A DNA stretch of 30,142 bases from Euprymna scolopes (GCA_024364805.1 CM044495.1:96697644-96727785); one strand, 5' to 3'; counted from the stretch's first letter, positions 11,369 through 22,182 are shown. A program made the numbers and translations. Notes: a model not told the origin generated them from the letters alone.

Positions 11369-14329
11369 ATGGATTTTCAAAGAAAAGACATTATCAAAGA
11401 ATTGGGTGGGGTCCATATTGATGGTAAGGTTAGGGCACACTTCTCTAATGCCTGCCTTGCTCTGGGTGCATCCATGAAACTGGAACAGCCTGACTTTCCT
11501 GCGGAATTCGACCAGCGTATAAGGTCCTGGACAGTTTCTTGGAAATGGTCGGATAAGCAGCCATCCAGGAAGTTTACAATAGGGTTCCGGAATATAAAAT
11601 TCCCCCTGAAGTTTGTGGAGAATACGATAAAGAACTACAGACTTAGATAAAAAATGGATGGCTAGTTCCCTATCCAGAGAAAGAATTGCCCCACCCCCCA
11701 AGTGTCTGATCCCATTAATGGCGCTTATCCAGCATAATAAACAGGTGAGGCCGGGATGCGACTATCGAGGACTAAACGAGCACGTAAATCCTTTTACAGC
11801 CCGCGCGGATGTACGTACCGAGAAGTTGAGGGAATGGCGGCAAGCAGGATCTAATGTATCTGTGTTAGATCTTCGTAAAGCATACCTTCAAGTGCATGTA
11901 CATCAGTCACTATGGCCCTATCAAATGGTGCTCATCAAGGAAGAAGGGTATTGCTTAACTCGCACGGGATTTGGACTTTTGTGGCGCCATAAATTATGCA
12001 AAGGATTGTTGACGCTATACTGACTAAGAATGAGCGCATTCAGCAGGCAACATCTGCATAATTGACGATGTGTATGTGGATGAAGAAATTGTGCCTGCAA
12101 CACGCGTAAAAGAACATCTTCACAAGTTTAGCCTTCTCAGCAAGGAACCAGAAAGGCTACGGGATGGTGCAAGAGTGCTCGGTTTGCAGGTCTGGGAAGA
12201 AGATAATGTCCTGTGTTGTAAACAAGGCAATGAAATCCCAGGTATGCCCTGTGTTTTCATGCAACGGAACGTATTTTCCTTGTGCGGAAAGTTGGTTGAA
12301 CACCTTCCTGTGGGTGGCTGGCTTCGTATTGCAGTGGCATTCATCAAACGGAGAGCATCTGACGTCACCACTGGATGGGATGACAAAATTTATTATGCCC
12401 CTCTCAATACAATGTCCAGAGAGGTTCTCACCAGAGTGCACAAAGATCCAGCACGGGGCATTTGGTGTATTGACAGACAGGACCGTAGTGTATGGGTTGA
12501 CGCAAGCTCTCTTGCCATTGGCATGTTGTTAGTCCATAATGGAGCCGTAGTGGAAGATGCTTGTTGGTTACGCCCAGAAAAGGACTCCCAACACATAAAC
12601 CTGGCAGAACTCGATGCAGTGATCAAGGGAATAAAATTGGCAATCCTTTGGAAGACAACCACCCTGCGACTATTCACAGATTCAGCTTGCGTCCATAAGT
12701 GGATTTCAGACACTCTTACCGGACGGGCTAGAGTGCGAACCAAAACAACGAGCGAGATGCTCATCCGTCGGCGCCTTGACACATTCATGAACCTGGTGAA
12801 TGAATATGCACTATCAATGGAGGTGTCCCTGGTCAGATTCAGAATAAACAAGGCAGATTGTTTAACAAGGGTACCTCAAAGATGGCATGATGCCATAAAA
12901 AGAACTGTTGAACCAACGCAACTTCCCTGTGCCGCATCTATGATCCATGGTCAATCTAATCGGATTAAGGAAATCCATCAACAAAGCGAGCATCCTGGAG
13001 TCAAGCGGCCCTATATTTCGCTAAGTTGGTTGAACCAGGAGTGCGAAGTGGTCAAAAACTGCGTGGAATGCCAGTCCATTGACCCGGCACCCGTTCGCTG
13101 GGAAAAGGAGAAGTTGGAAGTTAGGAGCCACTGGAGCCGGCTAGCGCTAGACATTACTCATCACAATGGCGAGGATTTCCTGACTCTCATTGATTGCGGT
13201 CCATCAAGGTTTGCCATATGGCGTATGCTGCATTGACAAGATACAGTCACTATTGTCCGTCAACTAAACAATATTTTCCTTGAACGTGGACCTCCAACAG
13301 AGATATTGCTTGACAATGGTGCTGCATTTATCAGTGAGCAGTTTAGAAAGTTTACGGACAGCTGGGGAGTTCATCTGAGGTTTCGATGTGCCCATGTACC
13401 TAGTGGAAATGGGATCATTGAACGGAATCATCGAACCGTCAAAACAATTGCGGCTAGATCAGGCTGCACAGTGTTTGAGGAAGTTTATTTGTACAATGTA
13501 ACCCCGAAAGATGATGTTTCGCCCTTTATGGTGCCGGCTGATACATTGCATAGGTATCATGTCAGGGTGAAGGGCATAGAGACGACCCGCTGCCTGAGCT
13601 GGAAGTAGCCGGAGAGAGAGTAAGGAAAGAGGATGTTGTGTAGATCAAAAACCCGAAAGGAAAGTGCACGACAAGGTATGGAGTGGAGTGAGTCACTGAA
13701 ATAATCAGCCCGCAAGCGGTGTGGGTCGACGGCGTGACCCGTCATGTTAAAGACATACGGTTAGTAACGCAACCATCACTAGACGACACGAGCGAATCAG
13801 AGTCAGAATCTAGCGAGGCATCGCTCTGGATTGCAGCACCACCATCAGACAGTGACTCTGAGATTAGTAGCCTCTCAGAAGACAGAGATTAGTAGCCTCC
13901 ATGAAGAGACACAGATGCTCGACCCTCAGACCGCAGACAAAAGCGCAAGTGAAGATGAGGCATGTGTCGTCCCCCCTCGAAAAACCATCCGGCCAAGACG
14001 ATCACCACCCCCTTGCCATCTCTGGGATCATGAGATCAGGGGGGAGTGTGGAGAAAATGGCTTACCGTACAAACGTCCTCATGTCTGTCTGTCTGTCCTG
14101 TGAGTCGCGTGTGCCAAGAAAGAAAAAGCCCATCATGACGGCCGTGACGCTTTGTAGTGAACGAAGTCTTGCGAGATCACGTGCGCGTGCTTTATAAAAA
14201 CAGGTCACTTGGTGGGAGAGGATCGAGAAATCATTTGACGTTTCAGAAACAGCAAAATCAGTCGGGAGAATTTGTGTGAGCAGTGATTTTTGCCTGTCGA
14301 TCGACCGCTATGTTATTGGCAATATAACA
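11369..14329 (+). mobile_element. Broken LTR retrotransposon (pol region plus candidate 3' LTR)
   Basis: This is a fossil retroelement in plus orientation. The order of parts is reverse transcriptase (about 11.6-12.1 kb, with a DYRxLN-type block, VSVLDLRKAYLQ and a YCLTR-GFGL block), then a connection region and RNase H (about 12.1-12.9 kb, with WVDASSLAIGM, HINLAELDA and LFTDSACVHKWISD). Integrase follows (about 12.9-13.6 kb, with a His/Cys zinc-binding region and then blocks such as DITHHNGEDFLTLIDCGPSR, LDNGAAF and VPSGNGIIERNHRT), then a Ser/Glu-rich C-terminal tail to about 14.05 kb. RT-RNase H-integrase order fits Ty3/Gypsy and BEL/Pao. The RT block points to Gypsy-like, but the RNase H style keeps BEL-like open. 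Gag and a 5' LTR are not visible, so the copy is 5' truncated. It is broken, with several interruptions. The protein blocks remain long and readable, which suggests moderate rather than extreme age. Confidence 0.9.
14047..14329 (+). repeat. Candidate 3' LTR of the retrotransposon
   Basis: A purine-rich polypurine-tract-like stretch (about 14033-14046) directly precedes TGTGGAGAAAATGG. The segment ends in ATAACA at 14329, giving TG...CA termini over 283 bp. It contains a TATA-box-like tataaaa at 14193-14199, as expected for an LTR promoter, and a TCTG tetranucleotide run near 14080. No second LTR copy was found upstream, so the borders rest on structure alone. Confidence 0.5.
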
Positions 14330-14410
14330 TACTTAATTACAATTTACTTAAAAAAATGGCTTAGTTCAGTCCAGATGACTGCTAATATGAATTAATATGG
14401 GTACAGCTAA

Positions 14411-15438
14411 TCTCTATATATATAAAATGAACTCATTTTTTCCCCTCTGATTTTGACCTTAATAGGATTAGAAATCAAGACATTTCATGCAAATGTAATA
14501 TGCACAAACTGCAGCACAATATCTGAGGTGTGTTATATCCACTTCTTTGATAATCATAGTCCTATATTTTTCTGCTGAGAGTTCACTGCCAAAATCGGTT
14601 AAAAATCGATTAAAGTAGTAAAATCTTTTCTCTCAAATAAATTCCTCCTTCCCCTGCCACCACTTCACAAGGGACAATTACGAAGGAACAACAGTTTAGG
14701 TTTTCTTTATTTCATAGTTGATTAAAAAAATTGGAATGGAATTTTAACGTTCCTTTTCGTTCTATGCTTTCTACTGGGTGAAACGCACAATGGACTTAAC
14801 CGGTTTAATATCGTTTTTTTGTTTTTATTTTTTTTATTTAAACAGAGTTATTACTTCACTTATTCTAAACAACCAGGCAATGCCGGGTACCCCCAGCACC
14901 ATGGACTTCGAACCGAAGGGTTATTTATGCCATTTTTTTTTCGCTTTATTTCGTTTTGTAGTTGATTAAAAAAAACTAGAATGGAATTTTAACGTTCTTT
15001 TGTTTTTCCGATTTCTTTCTTAAAGAAGTCTTACGTTTGTTGTCAGTTTTTTTGTTTTTTTTTTGGGGGGGGGGCCGTTTTTTTTTTAATACTTAAACAG
15101 GGTTATTACTTCGTTGGGTGAAACACACCATGGCCTTAACCGAACCCAAGGGTTATTTATGCCATTTTCTTTTCAATTTATTTCGTGTGGTAGTTGATTA
15201 AAAAAAACTAGAATGGAATTTTAACGTTCTTTTGTTTTTCCGATTTCTTTCTTAAAGTTTTAAGTTTGTTCGCTGTTTTCTTTTTGTTTTGGTTTTGCCG
15301 TTTTTTTAAAGAAGTTTAACATCATTCTTTTTTTTTTAATATTTAAACAGGGTTATTACTTTGCTTATTCTTTACATCCCCCACAACTTACACACACACA
15401 CCTCAAAACAACCGGGCAACGCTGGGTACCCTCGCTAG
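14411..15438 (+). mobile_element. Non-autonomous Helitron (1028 bp) with internal duplicated modules
   Basis: The left end TCTCTATATATATAAAATG follows an A (14410) and the right end CTAG (15435-15438) precedes a T (15439), the Helitron signature. A 3' hairpin-type segment (accgggcaacgctgggtacc) precedes ctcgCTAG. No Rep/helicase coding is present. Inside are repeated modules. A block with gaatggaattttaacgtt occurs near 14735, 14980 and 15215. A ggttatttatgccattttc/t block occurs near 14918 and 15151. A ggttattacttc/tg block occurs near 14846, 15102 and 15351. A copy of the 3'-end motif (ccaggcaatgccgggtaccc, about 14873-14892) also lies inside the element, without the terminal CTAG. The element lies about 80 bases beyond the candidate 3' LTR, in the same orientation. 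Confidence 0.82.
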
Positions 15439-15883
15439 TATTTAATAATATATGTGAGATAAATACGCATGGAGACATATCTTTATAAAGGAGTATACAT
15501 TTATCTATACAACATGCTTACAGATATATGCAGAAGTGTACACCTGTCAACACGCATCAGTTTTTTTAATGTGATTTTAATGTTTTCTTGTGAATGTGTC
15601 AATTTTCACATATTAAGATTACAGATATGCAAACAAATACATGCACTGTCAGGTGTATATTTTTTGCTAGCCATTTTAAGCTACAGAGTAAATGAATTTT
15701 AAAAGTATAATAGAATAATTGTGAACTTGTGAAATAATAATTACTAGACTTTTTAGCCAGGCAAAAGTTACAGTCAGTTGACTAAGAATAAGTGATTTGT
15801 GCCAAACTGATGCTTTAATATGGCTAAATTTGCGCTCATTTTTGCATTAAATACTAATCCTTATTTATCTCTAACTGCATCCA

Positions 15884-16095
15884 ATGGATACCATAATATT
15901 TAGTTTGATGCACCTTATCATAACAAAGGTCAATACAATTTCAACTAGATTGTTTCAGTAGTTTCTAACTTATTAGAGTAAATTTGTAATTGTGGTGACT
16001 AATCTATATTAAATGGATATTATAATTCTTAGGTCAATGCACCTTGTCATGACAAATGTCCAACAACATTCCAGCCAGATTGACCCAAAAGTTAC
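15884..16095. repeat. Diverged tandem duplication, period about 129 bp
   Basis: Copy one (15884-15964) and copy two (16013-16095) share atggata, an aatgcaccttgtcatgacaaa-type core and a final agattg...agtt block. They are clearly diverged. Copy two is followed at once by a poly(A) run. The pattern resembles short dispersed modules common in molluscan DNA, but I cannot name the family. Confidence 0.65.

Positions 16096-16096
<1 letters not shown>

Positions 16097-16128
<32 letters not shown>
16097..16128. repeat. Poly(A) tract
   Basis: Thirty-two consecutive A, directly after the second 129-bp repeat copy. It may be the retrotransposition tail of that sequence. Confidence 0.9.
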
Positions 16129-16129
<1 letters not shown>

Positions 16130-16131
<2 letters not shown>

Positions 16132-17220
16132 AACAGACAGTCTAAGAGAAATACAATATAGATTACAATTATAAGCTTCAAAACTACTGAGTAGAATTTC
16201 AACAAAAAGAGTCCTAGGAATGCTGGATATAATAAAATGAATAATATTAATCACAGTACTTAAATACCCAATAGGCCACTGTGAAATCTTTAGTAGGATT
16301 AAAATACCTCCCACACCCCAAAAAATGGATTATTTCAAAACAAAATAAAAATCCTTGTTGTGAGATTAATACGTATTGGCACGACACAAAAACAATATTT
16401 TTGTTCTGCTATTTAGTTTTAAGAGGAAAAGAAATAAGAATGTCAGACTTTAAATATTTAACAACAGAGAAACTAGAATTATTTGCTTCATAGGAATAAA
16501 ATAGAAAAACAATAACTTTTGATAAAAGAAAACAAAAAAAAACAAATATATTAAAAAATTCTAATTTATCAGAAATCCCATGAGCCTGTGAAGTCCCTAA
16601 AGCAATTAATTGGAAACAAATATCGATTAATGAATTCTGTTTTGTATCAGTTGTTAATTTTGAAAGTTGACATGTGATCATTGATTTGAAGAAAAGAGCA
16701 TTTAATAAATATATAAATTGATAGGTAAATAATAACCAGGTGTCTTTTGAAAGAGCTTTTCTCTACAAAAGAGAAAGCAAATTAAATATTCATTGCATAC
16801 AAAAAACCTGCTTACAACAAGCAATTATTGTTTTCTGTGGAATAACCTTTTATTTAAATAATACCATTCAAGATTAATTAAGTTGCATGGAGAATATGGC
16901 AGAAGGTAAATCTCTTAAACCAATAAAATTAACAATAAATAAATATAAAACTATTGGTAAATGGGGAAAACAGTCTACTTGATGATGGTTTCCGGTTTTA
17001 AATTTAGAAAATGACAAGTAATGTTTATCAAAGAAACGGTCCCTCATTGTTTTTGACTGCTTAGATTGTGACAGAATTTTTAATTTCACTAATTTTAATT
17101 GAATATTATAAAATTGTGATTTGGTTGGCTAAAATCATTCCTATTATGAAAAATAGTAAATAAATTACCTAAATAATATTTACAAAATAAACTATTTAAA
17201 ATATGTATATTGAACACTTT
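16130..17220. other. AT-rich stretch without recognised features
   Basis: Open frames of 70-90 codons on both strands overlap one another and show no domains. No repeat family was recognised. Confidence 0.5.
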
Positions 17221-17476
17221 CTGAAACCCTTATTTCATTAATGAAAATATATCTCCTCCAATGCCTGAAGATGGTTGGGCGATACAATAGTCAAAACATT
17301 CCAAAAATGGCACTATTCAAGATGAACAAAAAACAGTGGGAAACATGTAAATAGTATAAAGGCACTTTTGTTTTTAAAATTCATCTTCTAAAAAATCTTA
17401 TGTGATCTTGAGTGTTATTTTGAATTTATTTTTAAAGTTTTAAATTCAAAGTGAAAAAAAAAATTATTTTAATATT

Positions 17477-17518
17477 GAGGATAATAGTTCGCAATAAATA
17501 AAATTAATAAATAATACG
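17477..17518 (+). repeat. SINE or LINE 3' tail copy
   Basis: The tail gaggataatagttcgcaata followed by aataaa-type repeats nearly matches the end of the SINE at 17892-17930. It marks a second, mostly unrecognisable insertion of a family with that 3' end. The body may reach left to a cctgaagatggttgggcgat-like block at 17264. Confidence 0.5.
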
Positions 17519-17635
17519 CATCTCAATGAATTTCAATTAAATAATATATACCATTCGGTACGGACACGACCATGGAAGATCAGATAATAAACAAATTTAT
17601 AAGACCAAAAATTTCAACTTTGATTGCCCTTCGGG

Positions 17636-17935
17636 GCCCATGGCGCAGTTGATAGATGTTGAATCTCTATGGTTCCAGGTGAGAATTGTCTGAAGATAGC
17701 GGTTTCAATTCTACCCAAAGCCAGCCAGAGGTTAACTTGGCCAAAACCTGGTGAGACGACAACAACTACGGAAGGCAGCAATTGCAGTGAATGCAGTCAG
17801 GAGATTCAGAGTTCCTATCCATCACGGTTATCACCCGACGAAGGCCAGAGGAATAGTTGGTCGAAACGTCGTGAAACAACTAAGAAAAAGATGAGGATAA
17901 TAGTCCGCAATAAATAAAAATTAATAAAAATTGGA
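17636..17935 (+). repeat. tRNA-derived SINE with duplicated body module
   Basis: An A box (tggcgcagttg, 17641-17651) and a B-box-like ggtttcaattc (17701-17711) form an RNA polymerase III type internal promoter. The tRNA-unrelated body contains two related modules: gccagccagagg...ttggccaaaacctggtgaga (from about 17720) and ggccagagg...ttggtcgaaacgtcgtgaaa (from about 17842). The tail is gaggataatagtccgcaata followed by aataaa-type repeats. The 82-codon open frame across it is incidental. SINEs borrow the machinery of a LINE with a matching 3' end, and that partner was not identified here. Confidence 0.7.
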
Positions 17936-18200
17936 AAAAAAAAAATTTAAATTGTTCTGTACGTGAAAACCCTAATTTAATGAGGATCTATGTGCATGTT
18001 TTGATAAGCAATGTTAACGAAAGAAATATGAAACAGGGAAATGAGTCAGATACATTTTAAGTACAGATATTTGATGATTTTCAAACCTGTAAAGGGAATT
18101 CAGAAAAATAGGGCTTATTTGGTTTGGAACATGATTGCAGAATAATTATGTATTATTATTATTATTTAGTTCTACATATTAAGCACTACCAAACCACTGA

Positions 18201-18236
18201 AATATATATACATATATATATATATGTGTGTGTGCA
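18201..18236. repeat. (TA)n(TG)n microsatellite
   Basis: TATA-type repeats with a TACA interruption pass into a TG run. Confidence 0.9.
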
Positions 18237-18713
18237 TGCACATGTACTCATACATATGTGTAACGATATATACAATCTTACATACGCGCATCAGATAAAA
18301 ATGATTTCCTATAGAATAAAAGCTTTACAGCAAGATTTCTACAATGTACAGATGAAAGTGTTGACAGGAAGATCAACAACAAAAACAAGATTTTCTTTTA
18401 TTGCAATATTAATCAGAACACAGTAGTTAGGTCATTTTAGCAGCAGGAATTACAACAGATCAACTGACATGTTGATTTTACCGATTCCTATATCTAGTCA
18501 GAACAGAAAGTCTGCTTATCAAGAAAGAAAATGGAATAAAAGAATAAAGAAAAATATGGATTTTTCTTTCGTAAATCTAGTGTATTTATGTTTCTGAATT
18601 TTTTTTTTTAGATGAGGACTGATAATTTTGATTATTTGAACTGCTGTTCTCATCTTGAGTGTTATTCTCATTACGTTTTGGCCCTAGTAACCTTTAATCT
18701 TCATGTGTTTCAG

Positions 18714-18815
18714 GTCAAATTTGGGAATCTTTCTGTAAATCGGGAGAATCTGTACGGAATTTCAAATAAAGCCCTTTATTTCATTCATGGGAGTAGCTTG
18801 CTCCATCAGCCATAA
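18714..18815 (+). CDS. Weak candidate terminal exon (product unknown)
   Basis: A splice-acceptor-like tcttcatgtgtttcag precedes 18714. The frame then reads VKFGNLSVNRENLYGISNKA and continues to a TAA at 18813-18815. An aataaa hexamer lies inside the frame. The same frame extends left to an ATG at 18612, itself preceded by a T-run and AG. It has only about 33 codons from the acceptor, no known domain, and lies against a tRNA-like foldback, so membership in a dispersed repeat is at least as likely. Confidence 0.15.
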   Translation, partial: VKFGNLSVNRENLYGISNKALYFIHGSSLLHQP

Positions 18816-18840
18816 CATGGAATATATTAAGTAATTCGTT

Positions 18841-18996
18841 GTATTCTTAGTATCACTCCCCACATCGAGGATTGAGCCTTTAACCTTTAGAAGGAGTGTG
18901 ACGTAATGGATAAAATTTAAATTCAGTTCTAAGTGACACTCTTTTGGAGGTTGAAGGTTAAATCCTCAGTGTGAGCAACACTAAGAATAGAACTAC
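18841..18996. repeat. Foldback of two tRNA-like sequences
   Basis: The left arm (18841-18900) and right arm (about 18937-18991) are imperfect reverse complements and could pair into a long hairpin with a loop of roughly 36 bases. The plus strand carries an A-box-like tgacgtaatgg (18899-18909) and a B-box-like ggttaaatcc (18956-18965), each one mismatch from consensus. The minus strand carries its own B-box-like ggctcaatcc in the left arm. It looks like two tRNA-derived SINE heads joined head to head, or an inverted duplication of one. It is not a functional tRNA. Confidence 0.65.
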
Positions 18997-19566
18997 AAAT
19001 TACTTAACGCTTTTACGCAATTATGGCGGATGTAATACGAGTATTCTACCCTTGTGACTTGAACAAAGTTCACGTACATAAAGGATAGCATCCGTTACTG
19101 GGAGTCTTTAGATTATACATGGCTAGCAACTTCCCGTCTCGCATCTGAAGAGACAATGCCAGTGAAAAGGTGCCGTTTGTTCAGGGTGGTAGGCTTCACG
19201 CAACCACTGATCAAGCAGGGTGGTCAATCATAAGTTTAGTCTTTTAGCATTGATCGCTCTCAAACAGGTCACCTATATTCTACAGAGGAATAGCACAGGT
19301 TCAAGGAAGTACAGCTTATCATGCATGTCGTGGCCACTATTTGGAGCTGATCAGGTTCCGTGAGAGGTTATTCTATGAACCGACTCAATTTTTTTCTTTT
19401 CATATAAAACATATGCAAATGAATTGGTTGACTGAATAAATCTATTAGCAAAATATTTGCCTTCCTTTTATTCAGCATCATTACATATATTGTCCTTCCT
19501 TCTCTATGAGTCCTAAGCAACTTTTACCGGAACATAAAAAACTTCCATGAATTTTTCACATAGACA
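18997..19566. other. Unassigned, less AT-rich block
   Basis: The part from about 19020 to 19390 has more balanced base composition than its surroundings. It is probably an old dispersed repeat related to the neighbouring foldback. No coding frame or known family was recognised. Confidence 0.4.
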
Positions 19567-19937
19567 CGCACACACACACACATATATATATATATGTATG
19601 TATATATATATATAGACATATATATATATAGATATCTACACACGTATATATATACATCTATACATATCTATACATATATCTATCTATACATATCTATACA
19701 TATCTAAACATATATATATATATCAATACATATCTATACATATATATATATATATATATATCTATACATATATCTATCTATACATATCTATGTATATATC
19801 TATACATATCTATACATATATCTATCTATACATATCTNNNNNNNNNNNNNNNNNNNNNNNNNNNNNNNNNNNNNNNNNNNNNNNNNNNNNNNNNNNNNNN
19901 NNNNNNNNNNNNNNNNNNNNNNNNNNNNNNNNNNNNN

Positions 19938-19967
<30 letters not shown>
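19567..19967. repeat. CA/TA microsatellite and TCTATACATA array, interrupted by an assembly gap
   Basis: A CA run passes into TATA, then into a higher-order pattern of tctatacatatctatacata-like units, and ends in a pure TA run. The middle is unknown (Ns), so the true length is not known. Confidence 0.95.
19838..19937. other. Assembly gap of exactly 100 N
   Basis: One hundred consecutive N. That round number is the usual placeholder for a gap of unknown size. It lies inside a simple repeat, a typical place for assembly failure. Confidence 0.98.
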
Positions 19968-19970
<3 letters not shown>

Positions 19971-19977
19971 GGCACCA

Positions 19978-21059
19978 TAAACAAAAATCTAGCTGGTGTT
20001 TTATTGAGCAATGTTTCCTCATTATTTTATGCAATAATTTCTAAAGTTCACGAGAAAACATTATTTGAAATTTGTTTTTTCAGTTATTCCAATTTTCTTA
20101 TTTTTATTCAGGTTTTCATTTTTTTTTTTTCTTGGAGAAGTTATTTATAAATATCCCATAAAGTTTTAAAAATCAGACATAAAACTGTTGTCTTTTTTTC
20201 TATACAACAAAAGAAATTAAAAGAAATGTGCCCCAAAAGAAAGAAAGAAAATGAAATTGATGCATTCATTTATTTATTTATATCATTTTTTTTTTTCTAA
20301 TTCAACCATTGGTATAAAATAACATTTGTAAATATTTCATTAACATTTGCCATATACATACGGACTTATTTTAATATTTTATACCAATTCTTCTCATTTC
20401 CATACGTGCAAATGTGAAGGGTCCTACATCTGAAAATTATTGCTGAATACACACATTAATATAATAAAATACATCAATATGTTGTGTCAGATATTTGTCC
20501 GCTCTTCATATCTCTATCGAATTCCGGTTGTTAAAGAAAGAAAACCAAAAATACCCATTTGCTCACTCGTGGCATATTTATGTTACGTTGCTGTGTGACA
20601 ATTTTATCAGGGCCCACTTTTTTTTTGGCGATTTAAACGCATGTAATAATAATAAAAAAAATGTTTTCTATCACCATAATCTCAGGATATCCATACCATT
20701 ACCATGATATTAAAATTATCATCTAATATATGAAAGAAATATTTCATTTTTTGAAATGATTTTTGAAGACTCTTTTCCCCCTGAGTATAAAAACAGATTT
20801 GTTGATAGATTCTTTTATTTTCATATCTTCTTACATTTACAATTGAATTCATAGCCATGAACCGGAAATTCAAAGCAACAAATAATTCTCACTGATGGAT
20901 TATTGAGAATCCGTTACTATTTGAATAAATGCTGATGAGCACATGGTTTTTTAAAATGGGTCATCAAAGCAGGTTAATTTTAGTAAAGTCATTTTTTTTT
21001 TTAAAGATTCAGCTGAGGAGTGCCTTCAGAATTTTAATAGAAACTGAACATACCACAAC
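19978..21059. other. AT-rich stretch without recognised features
   Basis: Only short T and A runs and frames of about 60-70 codons without motifs. Confidence 0.5.
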
Positions 21060-21081
21060 AAAAAAAAAAAAAAAAAAAAAA
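21060..21081. repeat. Poly(A) tract
   Basis: Twenty-two consecutive A with no recognisable retrotransposon to its left. Confidence 0.9.
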
Positions 21082-21302
21082 GGACAACTGATGAAGTCTA
21101 ATAGTTGAGCATTTTTTATCTGTCCATTAATTACTTATAGACTCAATGGAATTGTATTTTTAGCAGGAATTTCCCCAATATAGAATAATATGGGTCATTT
21201 AAACTTTTAGGAAAGTTAACGAAAAATAGGTTTTGTTATACAAGATAAATTATGTTGAAAAATTGGTAAAAAAATTACTTACTCTACCATAAACCTTCTA
21301 AC

Positions 21303-21323
21303 AAAAAAAAAAAAAAAAAAAAA
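21303..21323. repeat. Poly(A) tract
   Basis: Twenty-one consecutive A, about 18 bases before the degenerate 44-49-bp repeat array. Confidence 0.9.
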
Positions 21324-21340
21324 CTTTTTCAACCATATCA

Positions 21341-21465
21341 CTAACCCTAAGTCTGAATGGCAAGCCCCCTTAAAAGATCTAGCACTCACCCTAAGTATGA
21401 TTGAAATGCTCATCTCCCTTAATCCTATTATTAATCCTGACTCAAAGCGACAAGCCTACCCTTCC
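21341..21465. repeat. Degenerate tandem repeat, unit about 44-49 bp
   Basis: Three blocks begin with an accctaag or aatcctgac type segment (near 21343, 21388 and 21433). Each ends in a C-rich ccctt block (near 21371, 21420 and 21464). Divergence is high. The block stands out by its CCCTAA-like content in otherwise AT-rich DNA. Confidence 0.45.
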
Positions 21466-22087
21466 TCACCAAAAAACATTTTGTAAAACTACACGTAATT
21501 GTTGAAAAATATTCAGAAATTATCTTCCATAGGAAAAAAATCAAAACTGGTTACCTGTTCTAAAATGCTAGAATTGCCTGGAAATGGAGGCTAACTAAAT
21601 GGAGCTTTTATGTCAACGTCATACATAAACCAATCCTCCACTCTAAATTTTGTAATACTTGTTTGTTTTAAGTTTTTCACCTAAAAAAGTGGAATTTCAT
21701 TTTTTTTTAACTTTAGAAAAAAATGTTAATCTACAAAACTTTTTTTTATTAATACTAAAAACTGGTATGTTTTAACTTCATTTTACTTTTAAATTCAATT
21801 TTTAGAATTCAATTTGTAAAATATTGGACTCCCGGCCAGCAGTAAGTTGCCAAAAGTAAAGCTGAGAGATAACATTGCGATTGTTTTGATGTTTTAAAAT
21901 ATGAAATATTTTATTAAGAGGAAAAAAATGTTAGAAAAGGAATTTAAGAGCGATAACAAAATGGAGAAATGTATGTTATACAGAGTAGAATTGTTTGAAA
22001 TAAATTTTAAAATTGCAATAAATAGATTTGGAATTTAATTTTATAAACAATGGGGTGACCTGAACAAAAAGGACTGACCTTGTCGTG
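21466..22087. other. AT-rich stretch without recognised features
   Basis: Nothing recognised on either strand. Confidence 0.5.
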
Positions 22088-22095
22088 TGACGTCA
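22088..22095. promoter_or_regulatory. CRE palindrome (TGACGTCA)
   Basis: A perfect cAMP-response-element palindrome about 200 bases before the candidate exon at 22292. Function is inferred from the motif only. Confidence 0.3.
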
Positions 22096-22182
22096 GTTGA
22101 ATCGAACAAAGAAATAGAGATCATATATTGACGGAACACACAACAAGGCAATTAATCAGATGCATAGTTGCATAGTTAGACA

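Noticed and set aside
11342-11701. Minus-strand frames across the LTR element (also 12120-12851 and 13557-13745)
   Set aside because: They are shadows of the plus-strand retroelement coding regions.
16009-16314. A 101-codon minus-strand frame
   Set aside because: It crosses the poly(A) tract as poly-Phe and has no motif.
18899-18970. A functional tRNA gene
   Set aside because: A and B boxes are close to consensus, but the acceptor and anticodon stems do not close and the region is an inverted repeat.
19790-20044. Frames containing unknown residues
   Set aside because: They run through the N gap and the TATA microsatellite.
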